A DNA stretch of 60,963 nucleotides. It comes from Christensenellaceae bacterium (GTDB lineage: Bacteria; Bacillota; Clostridia; Christensenellales; Christensenellaceae). The notes under the pieces were generated by a model. That model did not search any database. It worked only from the letters and a program-made list of their open reading frames with translations, and was not told where the DNA came from. The stretch spans positions 1-60,963 of the forward strand of contig JAFWWA010000042.1 in assembly GCA_017523755.1 (NCBI GenBank), in the 5' to 3' direction. Below are positions 1 to 8,772 of this stretch, piece after piece (the first letter of the stretch is position 1; each line of letters starts with the position of its first letter). A program made the position numbers and the translations under genes.

Positions 1-2145
1 GATCAGAAGGGCTTTTGACTCGTTAACAGGCTTACCGTCTGAAGTAAGCAGCGACAGTGACATCCTGTCATTTTTGAGCACTGCAGTAACAGGTCCCAGC
101 TTTATCGGACTTCCGTCCGTGAATCCGGTGAACACCTTCACATAAGGTGTATCTATAAGGAACTTCCCGTTGCCGAAATCGAATGTAAGTTCTCCCGTGT
201 CTGAAACGAAGCAGTCTATGTCCTTAAGTCCTGTCCCTTCGTCCCAGAGTCCCCATGTCTTCATAGCGCCGTCCGTGAATCTTGAGAATCCGGTATAGTC
301 CGCATTTCTCTCTATGCCGTCGATCTTATCTATATCAATGACCGCCGTTCTCTTTGACAGAGTCCCGATGTTCATGAACGGAACAGCATCCCCGCCTCTC
401 TGGGCATCAAGCCATCCGGAACCTACGAACTCATGTTCCAAAGCATCTGCATACTTTGTCCTTGCGTACACTACGGCGTGTTTTGCTGCGTCATAGTTTC
501 CGTTCTGAGCAAATCCGGCTGTCACAGCCACATCGCCTTTATCGGCATATACTCCGTCTTCAAGGAACACGGTCCTCGTCTTTGAGATAAAGGGAAGGAA
601 TCCGTACGGCATCTTATAGTTCTCGGGAAGCATCTTCGTATCTTCCATCGTGTAGCACATATCTATTATCCGTCTGGCCTCAGATACCCTGTTCTTTAGG
701 AATATGGTAGCCATAGCTCCGAACTGGCCTACCACCGAGGGATCGTTATAGATATCGAATACCGAGCCTATGAAATCATCTTTAAGATTCCTGTAGTCGT
801 CTGTCTGGGCAAATGAGTAAAGCATCAGACCGTCCCAGTTCTGCAGGCACGCGTATGCTCCCTGCATGAGATATGCCGATGAATGGAAGGGCATCCCACC
901 GTATTCGTTCCATTCGCTCACAACGAAGGGCTTTCCCTTTACGGCCGCTGCTGCCAGCTGCTGGATCAGGTTGTTGTCTCTCAAGTCGAATACAGGATAT
1001 GTTGTCTTTCTGGGGTCTGTCTTCACGTTATAGTGCCAGTTGTATCTTACGCCTACTCCTTCGAAGCTTCCGCCCATAGGATGGTTGTAATATGCATTGT
1101 TCTCCGAGAGGTCTATGGTCCTTGTAGAAGAATATATATCTGCTATTCCGTGGAGCAGATTGCATCCGTTGACAGGTGCCTTTGCGCCGAGGGCTTTTAT
1201 CTCGTCATAAATCTCTTTATAGTAATGCTTATTGATCTCCATGCCGTATTCCATGTAATCGGCATACCTTGCGGGGGACATAAGTCCTACCCAGTAGCTT
1301 CTGGGATCCCTAAACGGCTGTACATAGTCTCCGTATTCTATCGGCTCAACAGTACCTTCCTCAGGATCCTCATAAGGCAGAAGCCCGCATTCGCCTTCCC
1401 TTGTCCAGGCCTTTTCAAGCGCTTCCCTGGAACCGTATTTTTTTAAGAGGAATGCGTTGAATCTGAGTTTTCTTTCTTCTTCGAACGGTTCCCTTAACGG
1501 GTCTCCCAGTTCGAAGAGATTGACGAAGAATACCGAGTTCTCATTTGTTATCTGTATCGCCATCACTACAGGGTCGTCGAGGAACGACATTCCAGTATAA
1601 GGGTTGACTGCGGACAGATAATCCCTTACATACTGCTTCTGAAGATCGATGAGCTCCTGATTGAATATGCTCATCGCCTTTACAGCAGATTTAGGAGGTG
1701 TGTTCTTCAGATCTCCCTGATTCGTGAATATCCTGTAGCAGTGGAGGTCTACCTGGACATATATACCTTTCTCCTTCAGCTGATATATGAAGTAATGCAG
1801 CCTCTCCATATACTCTTTGTTGAGAGTCCTGCCCCCGTTCTTATAGTCTATGGTGGATATCCCGTCCCTATTCCAGACAGAATCCTCCGCGTGGAGCCTC
1901 ACGACGTTGCAGCCCATCGATGCCAACCTTTTCGCATATACTTCAGCAGTCTCATGGTTCGGCATCATTCCTCCCGAAGGTATATTGAAGCCCACGAAAC
2001 GCGCTCTTGTCCCGTCTTCGAAATACAGGCTCCCGTCCTTGACGACAGTCTGTCCGTGTACTCCTGCAGGTGCATCCAGCAGATGTGAAAAGTCAAATGC
2101 CCCTGTTAAAGGCTTTGAAATATCGATCTTTATATGCTTTCTCAT
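1..2145 (-). CDS. Glycoside hydrolase, clan GH-A type (3' end outside window)
   Basis: This reading frame is open from an ATG at 2145 to the left edge, so at least 715 residues are present and the C-terminus is missing. A strong AGGAGG site lies 10 bases before the ATG. The first ~430 residues look like a (beta/alpha)8 cellulase/mannanase-type glycosidase. A likely acid/base Glu sits in ITNENS (about residue 202) and a likely nucleophile Glu in VVSEWN (about residue 411), the spacing expected of clan GH-A retaining enzymes such as GH5 relatives. The rest looks like beta-sandwich accessory sequence. No signal peptide is visible, so the enzyme is probably cytoplasmic and acts on imported oligosaccharides. 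It lies 55 bp downstream of the S9 peptidase and probably shares its promoter. Substrate and exact GH family cannot be settled by eye. Confidence 0.8.
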   Translation of the reverse strand, partial: MRKHIKIDISKPLTGAFDFSHLLDAPAGVHGQTVVKDGSLYFEDGTRARFVGFNIPSGGMMPNHETAEVYAKRLASMGCNVVRLHAEDSVWNRDGISTIDYKNGGRTLNKEYMERLHYFIYQLKEKGIYVQVDLHCYRIFTNQGDLKNTPPKSAVKAMSIFNQELIDLQKQYVRDYLSAVNPYTGMSFLDDPVVMAIQITNENSVFFVNLFELGDPLREPFEEERKLRFNAFLLKKYGSREALEKAWTREGECGLLPYEDPEEGTVEPIEYGDYVQPFRDPRSYWVGLMSPARYADYMEYGMEINKHYYKEIYDEIKALGAKAPVNGCNLLHGIADIYSSTRTIDLSENNAYYNHPMGGSFEGVGVRYNWHYNVKTDPRKTTYPVFDLRDNNLIQQLAAAAVKGKPFVVSEWNEYGGMPFHSSAYLMQGAYACLQNWDGLMLYSFAQTDDYRNLKDDFIGSVFDIYNDPSVVGQFGAMATIFLKNRVSEARRIIDMCYTMEDTKMLPENYKMPYGFLPFISKTRTVFLEDGVYADKGDVAVTAGFAQNGNYDAAKHAVVYARTKYADALEHEFVGSGWLDAQRGGDAVPFMNIGTLSKRTAVIDIDKIDGIERNADYTGFSRFTDGAMKTWGLWDEGTGLKDIDCFVSDTGELTFDFGNGKFLIDTPYVKVFTGFTDGSPIKLGPVTAVLKNDRMSLSLLTSDGKPVNESKALLI

Positions 2146-2170
2146 AGATCATCCTCCTGATTGTTTTGCT

Positions 2171-2190
2171 TCAGTGATCTGTATCACTGA
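2171..2190. repeat. Perfect 20-nt inverted repeat between S9 peptidase and glycosidase
   Basis: TCAGTGAT-CTGT-ATCACTGA has 8-bp perfect arms and a 4-nt loop, in the 55-bp gap between the two genes. No U-tract follows on the minus strand, so it is not a standard terminator. It may be an mRNA processing or stability hairpin, or an operator-like palindrome. Confidence 0.6.
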
Positions 2191-2200
2191 TCCGTACTGT

Positions 2201-4192
2201 TTACTCCGCCTTAAGATATTTATCCATCCAGTCGGTTATCTCTTTTAATCTTCTTTCCCTGTGCAGCGGCTTCCCCGACCTTGAAAGCTCATGATTCTCT
2301 CCCTTGAACATGCAGAACCTTGCCGGCACTCCCTTTTCCTTAAGCGCTGTGAAGAGCTGCATCCCCTGCTCAAGAGGACATCTGTAGTCCTCATTGGAAT
2401 GAATGAACAGCGTCGGTGTCTTCATATCGTTGATGTATTTCAGCGGAGACTGGTCCCACAGACGTTTTAATCCTTCATCAGTATAGATATCATGTGCAAG
2501 CTGGTTCTTCCCGAAGAAATACCCTATATCGCTCATTCCGTAGAAACTGATCCAGTTCGATATGGATCTCTGGGTAGCTATGGCAGCAAATCTGTCCGTA
2601 TGGCCGAGTATCCAATTTGACATGAACCCGCCGTAAGAGCCTCCCGTACATCCTACCCTCTTTTTATCTATCTGGGGATACCTTTCAAGTACCGCGTCGG
2701 TGAAGTCCATGATATTTTTAAAATCAGTCTTCCCGTATTCATCAGTGATATCCGCAAACTCAAGCCCTCTTCCCGAGCTTCCCTTGGGATTGCAGAAGAA
2801 AACGAAATATCCTCTGTTTGCCCAGAACTGCATCTCATGGAAGAACACTTCCCCATAGACCGTCCTCGGTCCTCCGTGTATATCCAGGATCGCAGGATAG
2901 CTCTTCTTCTCATCATAATCCTTGGGCAGGAGCACCCATCCGTCAATATCAAGTCCTTCAGACATGACCGTCATCTTGTTGAAAGAGGCTGTATATGTAT
3001 CTTTGAGCACTTCCTCATTGAAAGAGCTTATCTGTTCGATACGGTCTTTTGCTTTATACACTTCCTGAAGCTTTCCGTCATACATGCCGGTAAGGATGAT
3101 GTCACCATTACCATTTACATCAAAATCATCAGCGGATCCGGCCTTTTTCACGACGTCAGTCACTTTCCCTTCAGCATCTATCTTTGATATCACGGAATCG
3201 TTCCTTACCGTCTTTATGAAATAGATGCCGTCTTTTTTAGTCCTTATCTGATGCGTTGCTCCGAGCCTTGAATCACTTCCGACAGAATTTCCGACTGAAT
3301 CATAGTTGTCGGAAAACAGCTCATAGTGACCGGATTCCGTGTCGACTTTATAGAATTTCGGCTCAGCGCTTATGTGGTACTTCGATCCGGATTCCGCAAG
3401 TATTATGAGCTTCCCGTCATAGACGGTGACGTCGTATATGGAGCACGGCAGCTCAAGAAGGGTCGTCGTCTTTCCGGTCCCGATATCATACGCGTAAAGA
3501 TTGCTTCTTAACGCTTCCATCACCTCTCCGGTCTCAAAGCCGCTGTAGAATATCCTGCCTTCAGATACGGCAAAAGACTCAGCATCCATAAGAGGCACAG
3601 TGAATCTTATAAGACCGCACGTTTCAGTATCATATATGAAGAGACCTGTCCTTCTCCCTTTTATGTATCCCCCGCCGTTACTGTAAAAAGGTATGGACGT
3701 GAGCACTTCGTAGTCAGCGTTCTTTTTCTCTCTTTCCATGTACTCTTTTCTGGCGTCTTCGCCGGCTTTGTAGAGGTCTGGGAAACAGGGATCGACCATA
3801 CCGGCGACCAGCCATCTTTTTTTATCTATCCTCTCCAATCTACGGACATTAAGCGGAAGCGAAAACGCTCTTTCCGCTTCTCCTCCCTCAGTGGAGATCC
3901 TGTAAAACACAGTAGTCGGGCCGTCTTTTTCAGTCTCTTTTTTGTCATTCTCTGTTCTTACCGCGGGAAAAAGTATATGATCGTTATCCTCCCATACGTA
4001 TCCTCTCTCCTTATCCATTGCAGTAAGTCGTTTCCAGTCCCCGCTTTTATACAGATATATCGAAGATACGTATGAATTGCTGTCAGGATCCGCTTTTGAG
4101 ATCACTGCAGCGGCTTTGTCTCCATCAGGCGAGTAATTCAGTTCAGACAGGAATCTGTAATCAAAAAAAGAATTGAGCTTAAGTTGTTTCAT
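2201..4192 (-). CDS. S9 family (prolyl oligopeptidase-like) serine peptidase
   Basis: A 663-residue protein with the usual S9B/S9C layout: an N-terminal beta-propeller (roughly residues 1-400) that limits substrate size, then an alpha/beta-hydrolase domain. The catalytic Ser is in GGSYGG (about residue 519), the Asp in HSNEDYRCP (about 602) and the His in GENHELS (about 634). The HGGP oxyanion motif is also present. Family members remove acyl-amino acids or dipeptides from short peptides. No signal peptide is seen, so it is likely cytoplasmic. The start follows AGAGGA with a 6-base spacer, and a promoter lies at 4250-4278. It is probably cotranscribed with the downstream glycosidase. Confidence 0.9.
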   Translation of the reverse strand: MKQLKLNSFFDYRFLSELNYSPDGDKAAAVISKADPDSNSYVSSIYLYKSGDWKRLTAMDKERGYVWEDNDHILFPAVRTENDKKETEKDGPTTVFYRISTEGGEAERAFSLPLNVRRLERIDKKRWLVAGMVDPCFPDLYKAGEDARKEYMEREKKNADYEVLTSIPFYSNGGGYIKGRRTGLFIYDTETCGLIRFTVPLMDAESFAVSEGRIFYSGFETGEVMEALRSNLYAYDIGTGKTTTLLELPCSIYDVTVYDGKLIILAESGSKYHISAEPKFYKVDTESGHYELFSDNYDSVGNSVGSDSRLGATHQIRTKKDGIYFIKTVRNDSVISKIDAEGKVTDVVKKAGSADDFDVNGNGDIILTGMYDGKLQEVYKAKDRIEQISSFNEEVLKDTYTASFNKMTVMSEGLDIDGWVLLPKDYDEKKSYPAILDIHGGPRTVYGEVFFHEMQFWANRGYFVFFCNPKGSSGRGLEFADITDEYGKTDFKNIMDFTDAVLERYPQIDKKRVGCTGGSYGGFMSNWILGHTDRFAAIATQRSISNWISFYGMSDIGYFFGKNQLAHDIYTDEGLKRLWDQSPLKYINDMKTPTLFIHSNEDYRCPLEQGMQLFTALKEKGVPARFCMFKGENHELSRSGKPLHRERRLKEITDWMDKYLKAE

Positions 4193-4249
4193 CTGTTTTC
4201 CTCTTTATTCAATGATATGGTTTCATTAAGAAATACAGGTCACATCCAT

Positions 4250-4278
4250 ATTTTACAGCACAGTACTTTCAAGTTCAA
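4250..4278 (-). promoter_or_regulatory. Sigma-70-type promoter for S9 peptidase and glycosidase
   Basis: TTGAAC (4273-4278) and TAAAAT (4250-4255) are exactly 17 bp apart on the minus strand, about 55 bp before the peptidase ATG. The same two hexamers with the same spacing occur at 20737-20765. Confidence 0.65.
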
Positions 4279-4303
4279 TGAGAGAACCGTCCATGTTGGA
4301 ACG

Positions 4304-4347
4304 ATAAAAAAGCAGCACTTCAATATCGTCAGATTGAGGTGCTGCTT
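4304..4347 (-). terminator. Rho-independent terminator of the capsule operon
   Basis: On the minus strand a 15-bp stem, AAGCAGCACCTCAAT paired with ATTGAAGTGCTGCTT (one wobble), is followed by a run of Ts. It lies just after the last gene of the capsule operon. Confidence 0.85.
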
Positions 4348-4365
4348 AAGCATGCATTTTTAAGA

Positions 4366-5103
4366 TCAATACTGTATCCCTTTGAAAGTCTCCTGCACTT
4401 CCTTATAGCTTTCAAGGTCTCCTACATCATATCTGTTCCCGGGCATCAGATACGCATGAACGGGAACGACTGTGCTCAGCCATGCGATAAAAGAACCCGG
4501 CGCATCGGTACCGCACCCGCTTCTGATCCCCACGTCCACGAGCTTAAGATCGTCTCTTCTGTATACATAGTACGGAGGAGTACACCAGTTCGATTCGGGT
4601 GCTTCCGGCTTTTCGACCATATGCAGGATCCTGTCATCATCGTCTATCCGTATAACTCCAGCCTTCCTGAGCTTGCTGATGTCAGGCTCAAAATATCTCA
4701 TTATGCACGAGGTTCCCTTTTCATTCGCATAACAGATGAACTCCTTAAAGGAAAAGTCGTTGAGATTATCACCGGCTATAACAAGCAGGTCATCGTCGAT
4801 GCCAAGCGTATTGATCGCAAAACTAATGTCTTTTACCGCTCCGAGCCTAGTTTCATTGGTCTCGGTGCCGTCATCAAGTACAGTTACAGGATATTCAAGC
4901 CTTTTCGCCCACCTTTTGAAAGTATCGGCAAATTTATGATTGGAAACAAGTATGATGTCATCCACCATACGGGTCTGAGTAATGTCATCAAGAAGCCAGT
5001 TCAGGATAGTCTTGTCCCCGACCTTAAGAAGCGGCTTTGGATAATTCTCAGTTAATGGATAAAGTCTTGTAGCATAGCCGGCAGCAAGAACAAGGCATTT
5101 CAT
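4366..5103 (-). CDS. Sugar-1-phosphate nucleotidyltransferase
   Basis: A 245-residue NTP_transferase-fold protein. The N-terminal signature LAAGYATRLYPLTENYPKP binds nucleotide and phosphate, and AGDN at about residue 110 is a typical metal site. Such enzymes join a sugar-1-phosphate and an NTP to give an NDP-sugar and pyrophosphate. The start overlaps the stop of the upstream sugar kinase by 4 bases (ATGA), so the two are translationally coupled. The pair probably forms a salvage route from free sugar to sugar-1-phosphate to NDP-sugar for polysaccharide synthesis. It is the last gene of the capsule operon. The nucleotide and sugar cannot be read from sequence. Confidence 0.85.
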   Translation of the reverse strand: MKCLVLAAGYATRLYPLTENYPKPLLKVGDKTILNWLLDDITQTRMVDDIILVSNHKFADTFKRWAKRLEYPVTVLDDGTETNETRLGAVKDISFAINTLGIDDDLLVIAGDNLNDFSFKEFICYANEKGTSCIMRYFEPDISKLRKAGVIRIDDDDRILHMVEKPEAPESNWCTPPYYVYRRDDLKLVDVGIRSGCGTDAPGSFIAWLSTVVPVHAYLMPGNRYDVGDLESYKEVQETFKGIQY

Positions 5104-6269
5104 ATTTCTACTCCGTCCGCGCTTTCACATATGTGTGCGCTGTATTTTCCCTTCATCATAGGAAAAGCATCCAGATATTTCCCGGTAACGCTTTCTATGA
5201 CGCTCTCCTCATAAAGCGGATCGATCAGAGCTATGCAGCAGCCCTTAAATCCTGCTCCTGCAAAACGCCCTCCGTATATCCCCTTTGTCTCTCTCATTAT
5301 ATCATATAGTTTTATCTGTTCGGGAGCACCGGATTCCCAGTTATGTATGCTGCTCCATCCGGATTCAAATGTCAGCCGGCCGTACTCCTCGATATCCCCG
5401 TTCTTCCATGCCTCCGCTCCGCGTTCCGCCCTCAGGACTTCAGTAAACCAGTGCTCGCATCTCTTTCTCCAGGGCACAGGCAGTCTGTCCCTGTATTCAG
5501 CATACAGATCATAAGGGATATCCCTGGCATTCGTTTCAGCCAGCTTTCCGTATTCAAGTCCTGCAAACGCTTTTACAGCATATATGCCGCTTCTTAATTC
5601 ATCTGTCCTCTTGTTGTATTCGCTTCCTACAAGACTGCGTCCGAGCCCGCTGAAGAACACGGCAAACTTATACGGCTTCATTTCAGCGGCAGCCGGGATA
5701 AGCTTATAGCTGTTATCAAAACAGTCAAGAAACAGGAGATTGTCTTTTTTGCTTAAAACTTCGCAGCTCTGGTCAAGCTTTCCGATATTAATTCCTACAT
5801 AGCTCTTTTCTGCTTCATAAGCTGTATTTATATATTCCGCTTCATTAAGTCTGATCCCGTTTACACTGCATAACGCCTGAAGAAAGGCCAGTATCACAGC
5901 GGCGCTGCTGCTGAGCCCTCCGATTGGCAGGGACCCCTCAATGACTCCCGATATGCCGAATGTCAGCCTGTGCTTCCTGCTTAACGCCCATACGGCGCCT
6001 CTTAGATAGTCAGCCCAGTCATTCTGCTTCTCTCCGACCTCTGAAACATGCCATTGTGCTCTTTTTGAGAATTGAAGGCTTACAAGCTCGACTATGCCGT
6101 TCATTTTTATGCCGTATGCGATACTGACTCCCCTGTTTATGGCAAAACCGGTCACCTTTCCCAGATTATGATCGACATGCGCACCTATAGGGCACACTCT
6201 GTAAGGCGAAAAAGTCACCCCTGCCGGCTCTTTCCCGTATATCTCAAAGTATTTTTCTTCACACAACAT
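5100..6269 (-). CDS. GHMP sugar kinase, galacturonokinase/galactokinase-like
   Basis: A 389-residue GHMP-family anomeric sugar kinase. Motif 1 reads SPYRVCPIGAHVDH (about residues 21-34), the ATP loop is PIGGLSSSAA (115-124), and motif 3 is GGRFAGAGFKG (about 333-343). Ordinary galactokinases have a PGRVNLIGEHTDYN-type motif 1. The SPYR-CP-GAH-DH version recalls plant galacturonokinase as I remember that sequence. Phosphorylation of a uronic acid at C1 is therefore a reasonable inference, with galactose the alternative. The ATG at 6269 is preferred because AAAGGA lies 11 bases before it; a GTG at 6278 is almost on top of that site. It is coupled to the nucleotidyltransferase downstream. Confidence 0.8.
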   Translation of the reverse strand: MLCEEKYFEIYGKEPAGVTFSPYRVCPIGAHVDHNLGKVTGFAINRGVSIAYGIKMNGIVELVSLQFSKRAQWHVSEVGEKQNDWADYLRGAVWALSRKHRLTFGISGVIEGSLPIGGLSSSAAVILAFLQALCSVNGIRLNEAEYINTAYEAEKSYVGINIGKLDQSCEVLSKKDNLLFLDCFDNSYKLIPAAAEMKPYKFAVFFSGLGRSLVGSEYNKRTDELRSGIYAVKAFAGLEYGKLAETNARDIPYDLYAEYRDRLPVPWRKRCEHWFTEVLRAERGAEAWKNGDIEEYGRLTFESGWSSIHNWESGAPEQIKLYDIMRETKGIYGGRFAGAGFKGCCIALIDPLYEESVIESVTGKYLDAFPMMKGKYSAHICESADGVEI

Positions 6270-6391
6270 AAAAACCACTGTCCTTTAGAACAATTACTAC
6301 GTTGCTTTCAGTATATCAGCATGCTCCTGCTCAATACAATCCGCTGTATGCCGGACGATCTCTCAATGCAGGCATAATAATCTGAAACGCC

Positions 6392-7552
6392 CTATAATCC
6401 CCCTGCTCTGAAAACCTTCTTCATATAGCGGAAAAGATCCTCATCGATATTGCTGTAATCCAGTCTTTTTGCGTTTTTAAGGAATCCATTTCCCAGATAT
6501 CCAAGTATCCTTTTTATCCAGTAATACGGTAAGAGGACAGGATGTTCTTTTAATATTGGAAAATGCGCCTTCATCCTGTCATAGGGAAGAAATACAGCAG
6601 CCAACGCCGACCTGATCTTGCCTGCCCTTAGACCGTTTCCCATAGAGGCGATACGGCCGACCTTATAGTTCTCGTCGGTCCCGAATATTCCGTATTTAAA
6701 AGCATGTGATAAAAGGAGCCCGATATCATCATCGATGTCCTCTTCGCCCATAGCTGCCCTTGCGGTCTTAATCATCCTGTCATGAAAATCAAGCATCCCG
6801 AAATCATCCAGTGTTTCTTTCGCAGATCCGATCTGTGAAGACCGGCTTACTAGCAGCCATGTATCAACGATACGGCGCAGTCCTAATTTACCATTTTTAA
6901 AATCCTTGAGCAGATGGACGAAATGAAATATATAAAAGTCCTCGGCAGACATTGAAAAGAGGTGTTCGCCTTTCTTTTCCGCTCTTGCCCACAGATCGTT
7001 CTCCCATTTCTGGACATTCGCACTGTCATCGGTAAGGCGTTTATGGATCTCGACCGAGACCTCGTCTTTAATGAAAGTATCGTGTTTCCACGGGGTCTCT
7101 TTTTCCCCTGTGAATCCCAGTCCCTCCATCACAAAGCGTATCGACGAAAAATCATAAGGCTTTACGAGAAAATCGATATCAGCCATCATGCGCATCTGGG
7201 GATTCGGGTAGAACTTTCTCAATTCCCATCCCTTGAGAGGGATGCAGTCCGTACCGGTTTCAATTATCCCATTAATGATCATATTGCCGTAATGATCCTG
7301 AAGGATACTCTGTTTGAGACCGGCAGTATACTTAAGTTTAAGCTCTTCCCTGAGTACGGCAGGCAGCTCTTTATATACAGTAAGAAGAATACCGTTTTTA
7401 AGAACCGTATCCCTCATTTCCTGAGTAGAAGCCGTATCATACCCATAGTCACAAATCAAGCTGTTATTCTCTGATTTAAAGATATTCCTTAGAGTATTCA
7501 GGATATCCCTCTGAACCTCAGATAACAAAATACCGCCCTCCGGCAAATGCAT
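6392..7552 (-). CDS. Uncharacterised nucleotidyltransferase family protein (NTP_transf_5 type)
   Basis: A 386-residue protein whose centre carries PLKGWELRKFYPNPQMRMMADIDFLV. This matches the family of uncharacterised nucleotidyltransferases often found in polysaccharide clusters; DID would bind metal. The function in the family is unknown. It may transfer a nucleotide or phosphoryl group to a sugar or protein. The annotated ATG directly abuts the preceding stop (TGA-ATG). A TTG at 7528 has a better ribosome site (GGAGG, 8-base spacer), so the protein may be 8 residues shorter. It lies within the capsule operon between the CDP-glycerol-type transferase and the sugar kinase. Confidence 0.75.
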   Translation of the reverse strand: MHLPEGGILLSEVQRDILNTLRNIFKSENNSLICDYGYDTASTQEMRDTVLKNGILLTVYKELPAVLREELKLKYTAGLKQSILQDHYGNMIINGIIETGTDCIPLKGWELRKFYPNPQMRMMADIDFLVKPYDFSSIRFVMEGLGFTGEKETPWKHDTFIKDEVSVEIHKRLTDDSANVQKWENDLWARAEKKGEHLFSMSAEDFYIFHFVHLLKDFKNGKLGLRRIVDTWLLVSRSSQIGSAKETLDDFGMLDFHDRMIKTARAAMGEEDIDDDIGLLLSHAFKYGIFGTDENYKVGRIASMGNGLRAGKIRSALAAVFLPYDRMKAHFPILKEHPVLLPYYWIKRILGYLGNGFLKNAKRLDYSNIDEDLFRYMKKVFRAGGL

Positions 7553-8758
7553 TCATGTTCCTGCAGACAGTATCAGATCGGAAACGATCCTGCATGAGTC
7601 GCCTGTCTCGCACGTTTTATAGAAATCACAGATCTCCCTGCAGTTATCCACGACCCTTTTAACGTCATATCCGTTAATTAAGGCTGTCGCCTCTTCCATA
7701 TTATGGGCAACAAGGAAAGGAGATTCTTCCATTTTAAAATAGAGCGTCCTGTCTTGTGACGTAAAGGATTCGGTATCATCCTGATACAGCAGGATAAACC
7801 CGCCTTTTACCGCAAAATCCCCGGCACACGAAGAATAATCCGTTATAAGCATATCCGCGATCATCAGCAATTCCGCCATATCGGGATATGACGATACATC
7901 GAGCAGCCTTGTTTCCTTATCATTGCTGCCGACAGTTTTCTGAAATCCCGGATGTGTCCTGAAAAGACATATCCAGTCATCACCGGTCTTCTTTTTCATT
8001 GCTTCGGTCACTTTTCCGAGGTCTATATTGAAAGATACAGACCCGGCAGAGGCCTCATGATCTCTGAATGTAGGCGCATAGAGCACTATTTTTTTGTTCT
8101 CATCTATACCGAGCTCACTCTTTATGGCCGTCACCTTATCCTGACTGATATTGATGAGACAGTCATTCCTTGGAACTCCCTTTTTGATGATCTTTCCGCT
8201 ATATCCTATTGCAGAACGAATCAGCGGAACGAACCACTCAGAACCCGTAAGGAACCAGTCACAGATCTCAGATTCGGAAAATCTTCTTCCCGCAGTCCTT
8301 TTTCTGTATGATTCAAGCTCACGGGCAGCATCATCTGCGAATTTCTTAAAGCCCTTGTCACCGTGCCACGTCTGTATATAAGTCTGACCCTTCCTTTTAA
8401 AGGTCCCCTTTGGAAGAAGCTTACTGCATACCCATGCCCGTGAAGTCGCCATCTCACGGAAAAAGCTTATTGTTTCATATTTTACGGGAGTAATATAGTC
8501 AGGAACAGCTATAAGGTCACTGCCCAAAGAATACACCCATTCCAGTCTCAATTCCGGATAATGCAGATGCAGGTATTCGGCAACTGCCTTGGGGCTGTCT
8601 CCGTATTTACCGTTAAAATTCAGGAAAAAAACTTTATTCTTATCAACAGGCAAAATGCAGGCAAAAAATCTGGTCATAACCATATAGCAGAACTGCCTTA
8701 TGGTATAACCTATCCATGCTAAAACACTATTGCTCTTGAAAAAACTCCTGATATCCAC
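7553..8758 (-). CDS. CDP-glycerol glycerophosphotransferase family protein (TagB/TagF-like)
   Basis: A 401-residue GT-B-like transferase. The N-terminal ~40 residues contain an amphipathic or membrane-contacting segment. The catalytic motif TWHGDKGFKKF (about residues 130-140) and the C-terminal ITDYSSCAGDF motif (about 300) are typical of enzymes that move glycerol-phosphate or ribitol-phosphate from a CDP donor to a sugar lipid or teichoic acid chain. The start is GTG with AGGGG 7 bases upstream. In this operon it probably adds a polyol-phosphate to the capsule repeat unit. Confidence 0.88.
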   Translation of the reverse strand: MDIRSFFKSNSVLAWIGYTIRQFCYMVMTRFFACILPVDKNKVFFLNFNGKYGDSPKAVAEYLHLHYPELRLEWVYSLGSDLIAVPDYITPVKYETISFFREMATSRAWVCSKLLPKGTFKRKGQTYIQTWHGDKGFKKFADDAARELESYRKRTAGRRFSESEICDWFLTGSEWFVPLIRSAIGYSGKIIKKGVPRNDCLINISQDKVTAIKSELGIDENKKIVLYAPTFRDHEASAGSVSFNIDLGKVTEAMKKKTGDDWICLFRTHPGFQKTVGSNDKETRLLDVSSYPDMAELLMIADMLITDYSSCAGDFAVKGGFILLYQDDTESFTSQDRTLYFKMEESPFLVAHNMEEATALINGYDVKRVVDNCREICDFYKTCETGDSCRIVSDLILSAGT

Positions 8759-8772
8759 AGTAAAACCCCTGC

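Noticed and set aside
4339..5055. 238-codon plus-strand frame over the sugar nucleotidyltransferase
   Set aside because: The minus-strand gene has clear family motifs and is coupled to its neighbour; the plus frame has none and begins in the terminator.
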